Assembly: GCA_963756815.1 (NCBI GenBank)
Contig: CAVWPR010000007.1
Span: forward strand, 1 to 64,000
Length of the DNA: 64,000 nt
Direction of reading: 5' to 3'
Source: JAENVU01 sp963756815
Lineage (GTDB): Bacteria > Actinomycetota > Acidimicrobiia > IMCC26256 > JAENVU01
Shown here: in pieces, positions 28,022 through 37,454 of the stretch
Layout of the letters: each line of letters opens with the position of its first letter
How positions within the stretch are numbered: the stretch's first letter is position 1
The notes under the pieces: generated by a model
Seen by the model: only the letters and a program-made list of their open reading frames with translations
Databases searched by the model: none
Told to the model about the DNA's origin: nothing
Program-made: the position numbers and the translations under genes

Positions 28022-28546
28022 ATGAACGACACGTCGCCCCGCATCGACGGCTTGACGGCCACGATCATCCATCCCGACGGTCCGAACGACGTGCCGTGGA
28101 TCGCGGTCCGCAGTCAGCGCAACTCCGATGGCAGCGAGTCGCACGTCTGGGAGCGGTGGGTCGCGTTCTGCGTCGAACCGCTCTACCTGGCGCTCTTCGC
28201 CCGGTGGGATCCGGGGATGATCGTCCGCCGCCACGGCCACCACAGCCCCCACACGCTGACCGTGCTGTCCGGCGACTTCACCTGCGGCGACGAGCACTGC
28301 GGCGTCGGCACCCACATCGAGCTGCCGTTCGGCGCCGCGTTCGGTCCGTTCGTCGCCGGGCCCAACGGGGTCGAGCTCTACGAGGTGATGATGGGCGACC
28401 CACGCTCGTGGAGTGACGAGCCCGAGGTGATGCAACAGCTCCTCGCGGCGCGAGGCGTCGAAGCACTGCCCGATCCGCCGATCGAGCTGCCCGGCGGCCT
28501 CGAGGATCTCCGAGCCGTCTTCAGCGTGGGTGCGACTCGGGACTGA
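28022..28546 (+). CDS. cupin-domain protein
   Basis: 174 residues. Central beta-barrel with a metal-type cupin motif (RRHGHHSPHTLTVLSGDF), a probable metal ligand set of His residues, and GTHIELPFGAAFGPF in the second motif. AAGGAG lies 8 bases before the ATG. Probably co-transcribed with the amidohydrolase, and a small-molecule dioxygenase, isomerase or sensor role is open. Confidence 0.85.
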   Translation: MNDTSPRIDGLTATIIHPDGPNDVPWIAVRSQRNSDGSESHVWERWVAFCVEPLYLALFARWDPGMIVRRHGHHSPHTLTVLSGDFTCGDEHCGVGTHIELPFGAAFGPFVAGPNGVELYEVMMGDPRSWSDEPEVMQQLLAARGVEALPDPPIELPGGLEDLRAVFSVGATRD

Positions 28547-28581
28547 CCTCGCGTCGTTGCTGTGCATCGGAGCGGGCTCCG

Positions 28582-28983
28582 CTACGCCGGCGCGTGAGGA
28601 CCCACTTCTCCGACCGGACACCCGACCGCCTTCCACGCCCGGAAGCCGCCGATCAGGTCCGTCGCGTTCCGCAAGCCGATCCTCTGCAACGTCGCGGCGG
28701 CAAGGCTCGACGCGTAGCCCTCGTCGCACACGAGCACGACCGTCTGATCGGGCCCTTCGAGCTCTGCGAGCCGGTGCGCGCCCGCGGGGTCGAGGCGCCA
28801 CTCGAGGACGTTCCGTTCGACCGCGATCGCACCCGGGATCGACCCCTCAGCGCGGAGGTGGGACTCGGCTCGGAGGTCGACGATGAGCGCGCCGGCACGC
28901 TGCGCCGCGGCCGCTTCGGGCGGCGTCAGCCGGCGGAGGCCGGAGCGGGCCTCACGCAGCAGTTCGTTCAGACCGACCGTCAT
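28582..28983 (-). CDS. single-domain rhodanese-like protein
   Basis: 133 residues, one rhodanese domain with the active-site loop VCDEGYASS (Cys followed by a six-residue loop) and the usual DLRAESHLRAEGSIPGA element. Sulfurtransferase using persulfide chemistry. It stands alone and convergent with the cupin gene. The next gene upstream on this strand begins after 226 bases in which nothing else is evident. Confidence 0.9.
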   Translation of the reverse strand: MTVGLNELLREARSGLRRLTPPEAAAAQRAGALIVDLRAESHLRAEGSIPGAIAVERNVLEWRLDPAGAHRLAELEGPDQTVVLVCDEGYASSLAAATLQRIGLRNATDLIGGFRAWKAVGCPVGEVGPHAPA

Positions 28984-29209
28984 CTCGGATCACCGACGAA
29001 ATTCGAGGACACGTTCCACGCGGGCGGCTCGATGGTACCGAGCGAAGAACGCCGTCGTCGCGAGCGGCGGCGAGTCCGAGATCGAACCGCGACGTGCCCC
29101 TCCGGTCGGTCGCAGCGCCGCGACACCGGGTCGGACACCGCCAGTCCTCCACCCTCGGTGAAGGCACTTCGGTTGCCGAATGCAGCGGATCGGCGCCGGC
29201 GTCGAGCGT

Positions 29210-29407
29210 TCAACGGCGGGATCGGTCCTGCACCACGTACGCCATGATCAGGGCGAGCGGGAAGAAGAAGAGGCTCAGGATGAAGTACCCGAGCCAGCTG
29301 TGGCCCTTGCGCCGGGCGACACGCGCGGGCCAGAACGCGATCGCGACCCAGATGATCAGTCCGACGATCCCGAGGCCGAGCCACCCTGCCCCTGACAGTG
29401 CCAACAT
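29210..29407 (-). CDS. small two-span membrane protein
   Basis: 65 residues: a first span of about 20 residues (LGIVGLIIWVAIAFW), a basic turn (PARVARRKGHS), and a second span (YFILSLFFFPLALIMAYV), ending in a basic tail. Similar topology to the PLDc_N/SHOCT-associated small proteins found in this genomic neighbourhood; no known function. It follows the arylsulfatase by 56 bases on the same strand. Confidence 0.7.
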   Translation of the reverse strand: MLALSGAGWLGLGIVGLIIWVAIAFWPARVARRKGHSWLGYFILSLFFFPLALIMAYVVQDRSRR

Positions 29408-29463
29408 GGAGATGCCCTTCGTGTGTCGTGATCGAATTCACGTGCGCTGCGATGGGCGACGCG

Positions 29464-31824
29464 TCAGTCCTTCAGCAGCCAGGCGCGCACCTGCGCCTCG
29501 TGGTCGACGTAGTGCTCGCCGGTGACGTCGACGATCACCTTGTCGATCGTGCCGCCGGTGAAGGCGAAGTCCCCGCGATCCGCGTAGTCGGTGGTCACGG
29601 GGGAAGCGCTGTCCCGGCCGACGCAGATGCCGTCACCGACCAGGCAGAAGTAGCCGGGCTGGGTGATGATGTCACCCGAGCCCACGGCCACGTCGTCGAC
29701 GAACAACGTCGCGGTGCCCGCGAAGCCCGGCTGCGCCGGATCGGCGCTCGGACCGCTCACCACGAACTCGACCGCGAACGCGTGGCGCCCCGCCGTGATG
29801 TCGCGATCGGCCTCGATGGTCTGGAGGTGGGTGCCGACCCAGTTGAAGACGTACTTGAGCTTCCGATCCTTCACGTAGAGCGAGTGTCCGCCGGCGACGC
29901 CACCGTGGGCGTACAGCACGCCCTCCGCGTCGGCCGAGTCGAGCTCGACGCCCGCCACGATCGTGTAGGAGCGGCCGTTGATCGCGACGCCGGCGGACTC
30001 GGGCACGTCGGCGCAGTTCGGGAAGTACTCGTAGCGCGCGCGATCGGGTCCTCCCTTGGGCCGCTCGGCGAGCACCTGCTCCAACGCACTTCTGTCGTCC
30101 AGCGGCAGCCCGTTGTAGATGCCCGCGTAATAGAACCAGAGCTGCTCGAGCTCCTTCACCTTGGCGGGGTTGTCGGCCGCGACGTTCGTCGTCTGCGCGC
30201 GGTCGGTCTCGAGGTGGAAGAGCTCCCACTCGTCCTGCTCGAACTTGCCCCATCCCGACAACGGCGGGTGGACGGTCGCCGCGAGCCAGCCGTCGTGGTA
30301 GATCGAGCGCTGACCGAGCATCGTGTAGAACTGCGTCCGCTTGCCGGGCGCGTTCGGGTCGGTGAGCGCGGCAGCGAAGCTCTCGCCCTCGATCGGGCTC
30401 TGCAGGTGACCCTTGATGGTCTCCGGCGGGCTGATGCCGAGCAGGTCGTACACCGTCGGCACGACGTCGACCGCGTGGACGTACTGCTGGCGCGGGGTCG
30501 CGTCCGCGGCGATCCGCGCGGGCCAGGAGATGAACGCCATGTCGGCGACACCACCCTCGGCTCCCGCCCAGCGCTTCCAGTACGGGAACGGCGTGTCGAG
30601 CGCCCACGCCCAGCCGGTGTTGTAGTGGTTGTACGACTCGGCGGAGCCGAGCTGGTCGATGCGTTCGAGGGTGGCGGCCGGGTCGCTCGCCAGCCCGTTG
30701 AAGAAGCGCCACTCGTTGAACTCGCCGTTCGGCCCGCCCTCGCCACTGGCGCCGTTGTCCGAGATGGCGACGATCAGCGTGTTGTCGAGCTGTCCCGATT
30801 CCTCCAGGTAGTCGAGCACCCGACCGACCCGGTCGTCCCAGAACGAGATGTAGCCGGCGAACACCTCGGCCATGCGCGCGAACAACCGCTGCTCGTCGGC
30901 GCTCAGCGAGTCCCACGGCCGTACGGTGTCGAGCTGCGGCCAGGCCTGCCCATCCGGGCCGGTGCGTCCCGGCTCACCGTGCGGGTTGATCTCGGAGAGC
31001 TCGGTGCCCTCCGGCAGCAGGCCCAGCTCGATCTGCTTCGCGAGGATGCCGGCGCGGATCGCCTCGTAGCCCTCGTCGAACTTCCCCTTGTACTTGTCGA
31101 TCCACTCGACCGGTGCCTGGTGCGGCGCGTGGCCGGCCTGCGGGGCGAGGTACATGAAGAACGGCTTGTCCGGGTCGATCACCTTGGCGTCCCGGATGAA
31201 CCGGATCGCCGTGTCGGCGAGGTCGTCGGCGACGTGGTACCCGTCCTCGGGCCGGCCCGGCGCGTCGACCTGGTGGTTGTCGTGGACGAGGTCCGGATAC
31301 CAGTTGTTCGTCTCGCCACCGAGCCAGCCGTAGAAGCGCTCGAAGCCGCGACCGAGCGGCCAGCGGCCCTTGTACGCGGCGAGGTTGCACTCCTCACCGG
31401 GCGTCAGGTGCCACTTGCCGACGCAGTACGTGTTGTACCCCTGCTCGGCGAGGACCTCGGAGATGAAACCGTTCTCGAAGGGGATGCGCGTGGAGATGCC
31501 GGGAAAGCCGGACGCGAACTCCGCGATCGTCGCCATGCCGTTCGACGTCGCGTTGCGGCCGGTCAGCAGCGACGCACGCGTCGGCGAGCACAGCGCCGTG
31601 GTGTGGAAGTTCGCGAGCTTCACGCCGCGGTCCGCGAGCTTGCGCATGTTCGGGCAGTCGACGGGACCGCCGAAGAGGTCCATCGTCGCGTACCCGAGGT
31701 CGTCCCATGCGAGGAACAACACGTTGGGCGCACCGTCCGGTGCCTTCGGCGGGAGGAACGGCTCCCAGTCCGGGGTCGAGTCGCGGATGTCCACCGCGAT
31801 CTCCCCGTTGAACTTCCTGGCCAT
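29464..31824 (-). CDS. arylsulfatase (type I, formylglycine-dependent)
   Basis: 786 residues. The sulfatase signature is complete: Asp41-Asp42 metal ligands (AWDDLGYA), Cys79 in CSPTRASLLTGR converted to formylglycine, then FSDNGAS-like ISDNGAS and the HY motifs. Long C-terminal beta-rich extension, as in the ~780-residue Pseudomonas-type arylsulfatases; no signal peptide, so it is probably cytoplasmic. Cleaves sulfate esters for sulfur supply or desulfation of a growth substrate. A long opposite-strand frame covering it is only a shadow. Confidence 0.95.
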   Translation of the reverse strand: MARKFNGEIAVDIRDSTPDWEPFLPPKAPDGAPNVLFLAWDDLGYATMDLFGGPVDCPNMRKLADRGVKLANFHTTALCSPTRASLLTGRNATSNGMATIAEFASGFPGISTRIPFENGFISEVLAEQGYNTYCVGKWHLTPGEECNLAAYKGRWPLGRGFERFYGWLGGETNNWYPDLVHDNHQVDAPGRPEDGYHVADDLADTAIRFIRDAKVIDPDKPFFMYLAPQAGHAPHQAPVEWIDKYKGKFDEGYEAIRAGILAKQIELGLLPEGTELSEINPHGEPGRTGPDGQAWPQLDTVRPWDSLSADEQRLFARMAEVFAGYISFWDDRVGRVLDYLEESGQLDNTLIVAISDNGASGEGGPNGEFNEWRFFNGLASDPAATLERIDQLGSAESYNHYNTGWAWALDTPFPYWKRWAGAEGGVADMAFISWPARIAADATPRQQYVHAVDVVPTVYDLLGISPPETIKGHLQSPIEGESFAAALTDPNAPGKRTQFYTMLGQRSIYHDGWLAATVHPPLSGWGKFEQDEWELFHLETDRAQTTNVAADNPAKVKELEQLWFYYAGIYNGLPLDDRSALEQVLAERPKGGPDRARYEYFPNCADVPESAGVAINGRSYTIVAGVELDSADAEGVLYAHGGVAGGHSLYVKDRKLKYVFNWVGTHLQTIEADRDITAGRHAFAVEFVVSGPSADPAQPGFAGTATLFVDDVAVGSGDIITQPGYFCLVGDGICVGRDSASPVTTDYADRGDFAFTGGTIDKVIVDVTGEHYVDHEAQVRAWLLKD

Positions 31825-31853
31825 CAGAACTCCTCGAGCCGGTGGACGGAACC

Positions 31854-31888
31854 CGTCGGGTGACCGTCAGAACGACGGTCACCCGACG
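31854..31888 (-). terminator. perfect 15-bp stem-loop after the SHOCT gene
   Basis: CGTCGGGTGACCGTC, a 5-base loop, then GACGGTCACCCGACG: a perfect inverted repeat between the SHOCT stop (31895) and the arylsulfatase start (31824). There is no U-run, as is common for actinobacterial terminators. It probably separates the two transcription units. Confidence 0.65.
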
Positions 31889-31894
31889 CGAAAC

Positions 31895-32290
31895 CTAGGC
31901 GACGACCTTCGCCTTCATCTGCTGGAACTCGGCGTCGGTGATCACGCCCTGGGCCTTGAGGTCGGCGAGACGAGCGAGCTCGTCGGCCGCGCTGCCCGAG
32001 GTGCCGGCCGCCTGCTGGATGTAGGCGCGAGCTGCCGCGTCCTGCGCCTGCGCCGCCTCCATCGCGTGCTCACTCATCTTGTGACCGCGTGCGATGAGGT
32101 AGACGAACACCCCGAGGTACGGAACCACGATCACGAAGATCACCCAGAGGAACTTCGCGAAGCCCCCCATGTCGTGGCTGCGGAAGATGTCGGCGAAGAC
32201 CGTGATCAGCAGCCAGATCCAGATGAAGAACAGGACGAACCAGAGCATCGAGAAGAACACCTGTCCGGTGCCCCATTGTGCTGCGAGCAT
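31895..32290 (-). CDS. PLDc_N/SHOCT-domain membrane protein
   Basis: 131 residues from the ATG at 32290, which has GGAGAGG 3-4 bases upstream; the longer start at 32323 is less likely. Two spans (VFFSMLWFVLFFIWIWLL and FLWVIFVIVVPYLGVFVYLI) with a PLDc_N-like character, then a C-terminal SHOCT motif (DELARLADLKAQGVITDAEFQQMKAKVV). SHOCT modules mediate oligomerisation or membrane-stress adaptation. Co-directional with the DUF6325 and 50-residue genes upstream. Confidence 0.85.
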   Translation of the reverse strand: MLAAQWGTGQVFFSMLWFVLFFIWIWLLITVFADIFRSHDMGGFAKFLWVIFVIVVPYLGVFVYLIARGHKMSEHAMEAAQAQDAAARAYIQQAAGTSGSAADELARLADLKAQGVITDAEFQQMKAKVVA

Positions 32291-32353
32291 GACCTCTCCT
32301 TTGGTCGAGCCCGGCCGCCCCATCGGCGCCGGGTGAACGGACGATGGTGCGGA

Positions 32354-32506
32354 TCAGAACCTTCGGTCGCGGCGATCCTCACGGCGATCGCTCCGACGAT
32401 CGACACCGTGCGCGACCACCGCGGCCGTGCCCACGACCGCAGCCGTGCGGGCGACGGGACGGCCGATCACTCCCGGCCGGCCGACTCTTCCGGCACGAAT
32501 GGGCAT
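32354..32506 (-). CDS. 50-residue basic small protein linked to DUF6325
   Basis: MPIRAGRVGRPGVIGRPVAR start, then a short alanine/valine-rich segment (TAAVVGTAAVVAHGV) and an Arg/Asp-rich tail ending DRRDRRF. Its ATG lies one base after the DUF6325 stop, and a similar small protein sits in this place in related actinobacterial loci. Too short for routine gene calling. Function unknown. Confidence 0.6.
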   Translation of the reverse strand: MPIRAGRVGRPGVIGRPVARTAAVVGTAAVVAHGVDRRSDRREDRRDRRF

Positions 32507-32507
32507 G

Positions 32508-32954
32508 TCAGGCTCCTTCCGGTTGGGCGCCGACGGCGGCGATCAGCGCCTGCGTGGGGATGCGGCCACTCGCCACGAGCTGGCCGCCCGACTCGCGAGC
32601 CGCAACCGCGAACGGTGCGGCCCAGGTGTTCTCCCAGACCAGCGCGACACCCGAGCTCCCTGGCGTCATCGCCGCGGCGAGGTGCTCGACGTCCTCCGCG
32701 GCGAGGACCTCGGCCAGCCGGCCCTCGAGGAGACCGAGGTCGCCGACGTCGTCGAGGTCCTCGAACTCCATGACCTCGAGCGATCCGTCGGCGTCCTTGT
32801 GCACCAGGATCAGGTCCAGGACACGGATGATCTCCGTGTCCACCAGCGAGGCGAGCTCCTGCGCCATCGCGCCCGTCAGCCGTGCCGTCCCGGGCGGGAA
32901 TTCGACGACGGCATAGTCGATCGGTCCCAGCTCGTCGTCCGTCTCGTCCACCAC
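32508..32954 (-). CDS. DUF6325 family protein
   Basis: 148 residues from a GTG at 32954 (or 32951) with GGAGGGAG 6-8 bases upstream. Family pattern: DELGPIDYAVVEFP, EIIRVLDLILVHKDADGS, SSGVALVWENTWAAPFA and QLVASGRIPTQAL. Its members recur next to SHOCT/PLDc_N and small-protein genes in actinobacteria and have no established function; an acid or membrane stress role is inferred from the neighbours. Leads the leftward small-protein operon and is divergent from the LURP-one gene. Confidence 0.82.
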   Translation of the reverse strand: MVDETDDELGPIDYAVVEFPPGTARLTGAMAQELASLVDTEIIRVLDLILVHKDADGSLEVMEFEDLDDVGDLGLLEGRLAEVLAAEDVEHLAAAMTPGSSGVALVWENTWAAPFAVAARESGGQLVASGRIPTQALIAAVGAQPEGA

Positions 32955-33149
32955 GATCCGCTCCCTCCACGCGTCGGGCGGCGCGTCTGGTGCAGGATCC
33001 TCGGATCCGGTCGACGCGTCATCCACCAGAACGGGTGAACCGGCGCCACCGGCGTGCTTCACCCACAACGGCGGATGACGGCGGGAGCCGGTTCCACCAA
33101 GCTGCGACGTGTCCCGGCACCACGTCCGGGCCGAGGGACGGGAGAGACG

Positions 33150-33668
33150 ATGGGGCTGTTGAGGAACCGGGGCGGCGGCGGCGACGAACGCGTCCGCTAC
33201 CAGATGCGCGAGAAGCTCATCTCGATCGGCGACGACTACTGGGTCGAGGATGCCGACGGCAACAAGGCGTTCAAGGTCGACGGCAAGGCGGCGCGGATCC
33301 GTGACACGTGGAAGCTCGAGGACGCGTCGGGGAACGACGTCGCGACCATCCGCGAGCGCAAGCTCAGCGTGCGCGATGCCATCACGATCGAGCTCGGCGA
33401 CCGGAAGGTCGTGGTCAAGAAGGCACTCGTCGGCATCCGGGACCGGTTCCACATCGACGTCGACGACGGCCCGGACATGAAGGCGCACGGCAACATCGTC
33501 GACCACGAGTACGAGATCGAGCAGGACGGCGACACGGTGGCCGAGGTGTCGAAGAAGTGGTTCCGCATCCGCGACACCTACGGCGTCGAGATCGACGCCG
33601 GCGCCGACCCGGTGCTGATCCTCGCGCTCACGGTCGCGATCGACGCGCTCGCCCACGACGCTCTGTGA
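33150..33668 (+). CDS. LURP-one-related / tubby-like family protein
   Basis: 172 residues, beta-strand-rich repeats of the form VRYQMREKLISIGDDYWVEDADG, then VDGKAARIRDTWKLED and FHIDVDDGPDMKAHGN. This is the LURP-one/scramblase-like barrel; members may bind lipids or membranes. ATG with GGGAGAG upstream. The stop overlaps the CLC gene GTG (GTGA), so the two are coupled. Confidence 0.87.
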   Translation: MGLLRNRGGGGDERVRYQMREKLISIGDDYWVEDADGNKAFKVDGKAARIRDTWKLEDASGNDVATIRERKLSVRDAITIELGDRKVVVKKALVGIRDRFHIDVDDGPDMKAHGNIVDHEYEIEQDGDTVAEVSKKWFRIRDTYGVEIDAGADPVLILALTVAIDALAHDAL

Positions 33669-35041
33669 CGTCGGATCCGACCGCGGCGGCGCCGGACCCG
33701 GCCGCTGCGGTTCCCGACCCCGCCGCGATCCTTCGCAGCCGCAACTTCGTCGGGCTGCTGGTCTTCGCGGCGGTGATCGGCATCATCGTGTCCTTCGCCG
33801 GTTGGCTCTTCCTCGAAGGCGTGCACCAGATCCAGCTCGGCGTGTTCAGCGACCTGCCCGACGCGCTCGGGTACTCGACGCCGCCGTCGTGGTGGTACCC
33901 CGTCGTGGTCGGACTGGCCGGGATCCCGGTCGCCCTCGCGATCCGGTACCTGCCGGGCAACGGCGGGCACGTCCCGGCGCACGGGTTGCAGGTGGGCGGG
34001 AACGAGCCGGCGATGCTGCCCGGCATCGTGCTGGCCGCGGTCGCGACCCTCGGCCTCGGTGCGGTCCTCGGCCCGGAGGCGCCGCTCATCGCCATCGGCG
34101 CTGCGCTGGCGATGCTCTCGGTCAAGCTCGCCAAGCGGGACGCGCCGCCGCAACTGCTCCTCATCATGGCGGCGGCCGGCAGCTTCGCGGCGATCTCGGT
34201 GATCTTCGGCTCGCCCATCGTGGCCGCGGTGCTCGTGATCGAGGCCAGTGGTCTCGGTGGCGCGACCCTGCCGCTCATCCTGATCCCCGGACTCATCGCC
34301 GCGGGCGTCGGCTCGCTCGTGTTCCTCGGCATGGCCAACTTCACCGGCCTCGACACGAGCGCCTACTCGCTCGCGCCGATCAAGCTCGCGCACCTGGGTC
34401 ACGTGACGTGGGAGGAGATCGCGTGGACGATCGCGCTCGGGCTCGTCGGCGCGCTGATCACGCGGGTGATCCGGCGCATCGGGCTCGCGACCGCCGGGTG
34501 GGTGCCGAAGGCACCGCTGCTGCTCGTGCCCGCGGCCGGCATCGTGGTCGGTCTGCTGGCCGTGCTGTTCGAGCAGACGACGACCCACGGGGCCGGTGAG
34601 GTCCTGTTCTCCGGCCAGGACGCGCTGCCGGGGCTGGTGTCGGGCGCCGCGACGTGGTCAGTGGGCGCGCTCCTGATGGTGATGCTGTGCAAGGGGCTCG
34701 CCTGGGGAGCCTCACTGGGGAGCTTCCGCGGCGGTCCCACGTTCCCGGCGATCTTCCTGGGGGCGGCCGGTGGGATCGCCGCGTCGCACCTTCCCGGCCT
34801 CCCCGAGTCCGCCGCGATCGCGGTCGGGATGGGCGTGATGGTGGTCGCGTTCCTCAAGCTGCCGCTGTCCGCGATCGTCATCGCCACCGCACTGACGATC
34901 AGCGCCGGGCTCACGGTCGGACCGCTCATCATCATCGGCGTGACCGTCGCGTATCTCGCGACGCTCGGCCTCGAAGGTCGCCTCGGCGCCGCCCCGGCAC
35001 CGGCGACGAGCGACGGGTCGATCGCGGGATCCCCCGCCTGA
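33665..35041 (+). CDS. CLC-family chloride channel/antiporter
   Basis: 458 residues with about ten hydrophobic segments. CLC signatures: GNGGHVP (N-terminal selectivity element), LGPEAPLIAIG with the gating Glu, SFAAISVIFGSPI, and SFRGGPTFPAIFLG. No CBS domains. Transports Cl- and possibly exchanges H+, which fits acid or osmotic stress. Coupled to the LURP-one gene by a GTGA overlap; divergent from the DUF6325/SHOCT operon. Confidence 0.9.
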   Translation: MTSDPTAAAPDPAAAVPDPAAILRSRNFVGLLVFAAVIGIIVSFAGWLFLEGVHQIQLGVFSDLPDALGYSTPPSWWYPVVVGLAGIPVALAIRYLPGNGGHVPAHGLQVGGNEPAMLPGIVLAAVATLGLGAVLGPEAPLIAIGAALAMLSVKLAKRDAPPQLLLIMAAAGSFAAISVIFGSPIVAAVLVIEASGLGGATLPLILIPGLIAAGVGSLVFLGMANFTGLDTSAYSLAPIKLAHLGHVTWEEIAWTIALGLVGALITRVIRRIGLATAGWVPKAPLLLVPAAGIVVGLLAVLFEQTTTHGAGEVLFSGQDALPGLVSGAATWSVGALLMVMLCKGLAWGASLGSFRGGPTFPAIFLGAAGGIAASHLPGLPESAAIAVGMGVMVVAFLKLPLSAIVIATALTISAGLTVGPLIIIGVTVAYLATLGLEGRLGAAPAPATSDGSIAGSPA

Positions 35042-35116
35042 CGGTCGTCCACCCCGATCGCGGTCCGCCGGAGCCCGAAGTCACGGGCGGAGCGCTTCGT
35101 CCCGTAGGGTGCTCCG

Positions 35117-37402
35117 GTGGCCACCACGATCGGGTCCACGCCGGCACGGGCAGAGGGGCGGGACCGGTCGAAGGCACCGGACGCCCCCTTCGCCGAGCTC
35201 GGCGTCGTCGAATCGAAGCTCCGACCGCCGCGCCTGCGCCATGGTGTCGTCGTCCGCGAGGAGTTGCTGCGCCGTATCGACGCGGCCTCGGGCCGCCCGG
35301 TGGTGCTCCGGGCGCCGGCCGGGTTCGGGAAGACCACGCTGCTCCGGCAGTGGGTCGAGCGCGACGCCCGCCCGCTCGCATGGGTCACCATCGACGGTCT
35401 CGACGACGACCCGGTCGTCCTCGTCCGTCATCTCGTGGCGGCGTTGGGACGGATCCTTCCGCTCGATCACGCGCAGCGTGCCGTCGGCACCTCGGTGGCG
35501 CCGGACGCGACCATCGTCCTCGGTGCGTTCGCGGCCGACTTCGCCGCCGGTACGACGCCGTTCGTCCTCGCCCTCGACGACGTCCACGAGTTGACCGACG
35601 TCGGGGCGATCGAGCTGCTCGACCGCCTGCTCGATCTCGTCCCCGACGACTCTGCCGTCGTGCTCGCGACGCGAGCAGATCCGGGCGTCCGTCGCGCGCG
35701 TCGGCTCGTCGAGGGAACGCTCGTGGAGCTCACGGTCGATGATCTTCGCCTCGACCACGACGAGAGCGTCACCTTGGTGTTGCGGGCGTGTCCCGGACTC
35801 GACGAGGAGCTCCTCGAAGCCGCCGTCGGCCGGTGTGACGGCTGGCCCGCGGGCCTTGCGCTCGTGGGAACCGCGCTCGACGGCGCCGCCGACCGTCGCG
35901 CGATCGCGACCGGGCTCACCGGCGCCGATCGACTCGTCGCGGAGTACCTCGGCGACGAGGTCCTCAGCCGGATTCCACCCACCGAGCGCGAATTCCTCGT
36001 GCGGACCTCCGTGCTCGAGACACTGACGAGCCCGTTGTGCGACGCCGTCCTGGGCGCAACGGGGAGTCACGCCGTGCTCGAGGACCTCACCGCCTCGGGC
36101 AACATCTTCGTCGCCGGGTTCGACGACGGTGGTACCTGGTACCGGTACCACCACCTCTGGCGCGAGCTCCTGCTCGCCGAGCTCCGCACGAAGCAGTACG
36201 CGGACGAGTCCGAGCTGCGACGCCGGGCCGCGAGCTGGCTCGACGCCCACGGCCTCGTCGACGACGCAGCCCGACAGCTGCTCGCCGCCGGCGACCGCCG
36301 CCCGGCCGCGGCACTCCTCACCCGGGAGATCGGTGCGTGCGTCATCGGCGGGCGCGCCGCGACGTTGCGCCGCTGGCTGGGTTGGTTCGACGCCGAGGAG
36401 GTCCGGACCGACCCCGGCCTCACGCTGCTCGCAGTCTGGGTGGCGAGTCTCGGCGCCGACGTCGAAGGTCTTCGGCACTGGTCGGCGTGTCTCGACGACT
36501 TCCCCACCGACGAGGTGCTGACCGACGGGACGACGCTCGGCGTCGGGCGCGCGGCCGTCGAGGTGTTGACGGGTCACGGCGGGACGACGGCATCCGTCCG
36601 TGCGGCCGACCTGATCATCGAGCTCGGGCCGGAAGGCAACCCCTGGTGGACGACGGCACGTCTCATCGGCGTGCTCGCGCGGCAGGCCAACGGTGAGATC
36701 GAGGATCCGGACGCGGCGTTCGGTGACGTCGCGCGCGATGTCACGTCTGACCCTGCCGTCCTCGGCGTCACGACGGCGCACCGCGCGATCCTGGCCGCCC
36801 GGGCACATCGCGTGGCAGATGCCGGCGCGCTCGCCGCGCAGGCCGTCGAGACGGTCAGCGCCGCCGGCCTCGCCGACTATCCCATGGTCGGCATCGTCCA
36901 CGCGGCACACGCCTTCGCCGCCGCGCGCGCGGGTGACGGCGACACGGCGCGGCACGCCGCGATCCGAACCGAGGGACTCCTCGAGCGCGCCGCCGCACTG
37001 TCCGGGCGCGGCCACGTCCACGTCAACCTCGTGCTCGCGGAGACGTGGCTCCATCTCGACCAGCTCGGGCCCGCGCGCACGCGACTGCGGATCGCGGCGG
37101 AACGGCTCGTCCAGCAACCCGACGCCGTGGTGCTGGCCGGCTGGGCGGACGAGCTGGCGGGACGGCTCACGCTCGGCAACGTCGGCGGAGCATCCGCCGA
37201 GCTGACGATCGCCGAGCGTCGGATCCTCGAACAGCTCCCGACGCACCAGTCGCTCCGCGAGATCGCCGAGCTGTTCTTCGTCTCCCGCAACACGGTCAAG
37301 ACCCAGACCATCTCCGTGTACCGGAAGCTCGGCGTCTCGAACCGCAGTGACGCCGTCGTCCGGGCGCGCGAGTTGGGACTGCTCGAACGCACGGCGACGT
37401 GA
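35117..37402 (+). CDS. MalT-like LuxR-family ATPase regulator
   Basis: 761 residues. ELGVVESKLRPPRLR introduces the STAND ATPase; Walker A APAGFGKTTLL and Walker B FVLALDDVHEL are present, followed by the helical sensor (YRYHHLWRELLLAEL) and a C-terminal LuxR HTH (LTIAERRILEQLPTHQSLREI, then VKTQTISVYRKLGVSNRSDAV; shown split). The GTG start at 35117 is the only start that gives a clean N-terminus. ATP-dependent inducer-responsive activator; the ligand is unknown. Convergent with the copper monooxygenase gene. Confidence 0.9.
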   Translation: MATTIGSTPARAEGRDRSKAPDAPFAELGVVESKLRPPRLRHGVVVREELLRRIDAASGRPVVLRAPAGFGKTTLLRQWVERDARPLAWVTIDGLDDDPVVLVRHLVAALGRILPLDHAQRAVGTSVAPDATIVLGAFAADFAAGTTPFVLALDDVHELTDVGAIELLDRLLDLVPDDSAVVLATRADPGVRRARRLVEGTLVELTVDDLRLDHDESVTLVLRACPGLDEELLEAAVGRCDGWPAGLALVGTALDGAADRRAIATGLTGADRLVAEYLGDEVLSRIPPTEREFLVRTSVLETLTSPLCDAVLGATGSHAVLEDLTASGNIFVAGFDDGGTWYRYHHLWRELLLAELRTKQYADESELRRRAASWLDAHGLVDDAARQLLAAGDRRPAAALLTREIGACVIGGRAATLRRWLGWFDAEEVRTDPGLTLLAVWVASLGADVEGLRHWSACLDDFPTDEVLTDGTTLGVGRAAVEVLTGHGGTTASVRAADLIIELGPEGNPWWTTARLIGVLARQANGEIEDPDAAFGDVARDVTSDPAVLGVTTAHRAILAARAHRVADAGALAAQAVETVSAAGLADYPMVGIVHAAHAFAAARAGDGDTARHAAIRTEGLLERAAALSGRGHVHVNLVLAETWLHLDQLGPARTRLRIAAERLVQQPDAVVLAGWADELAGRLTLGNVGGASAELTIAERRILEQLPTHQSLREIAELFFVSRNTVKTQTISVYRKLGVSNRSDAVVRARELGLLERTAT

Positions 37403-37413
37403 CACCGAGAGGC

Positions 37414-37429
37414 GCGGAGGCGCCTCCGC
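37414..37429. terminator. palindrome between convergent genes
   Basis: GCGGAGGCGCCTCCGC is a perfect 16-bp palindrome, 6-bp stem and 4-base loop, in the 52-base gap between the LuxR stop and the monooxygenase stop. A bidirectional terminator is likely, but there is no U-run. Confidence 0.4.
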
Positions 37430-37454
37430 CCGTGAGCAGTGTTCGCAGGTGGGT

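Noticed and set aside
29398..31863. An 821-residue plus-strand protein
   Set aside because: It lies opposite the arylsulfatase, whose motifs are complete. The plus frame is a GC-driven shadow without domains.
32427..33038. 203-residue plus-strand frame
   Set aside because: Opposite the DUF6325 gene, which shows family motifs and a ribosome site.
35081..37405. A 774-residue minus-strand protein
   Set aside because: Shadow of the MalT-like regulator; no motifs, no ribosome site.
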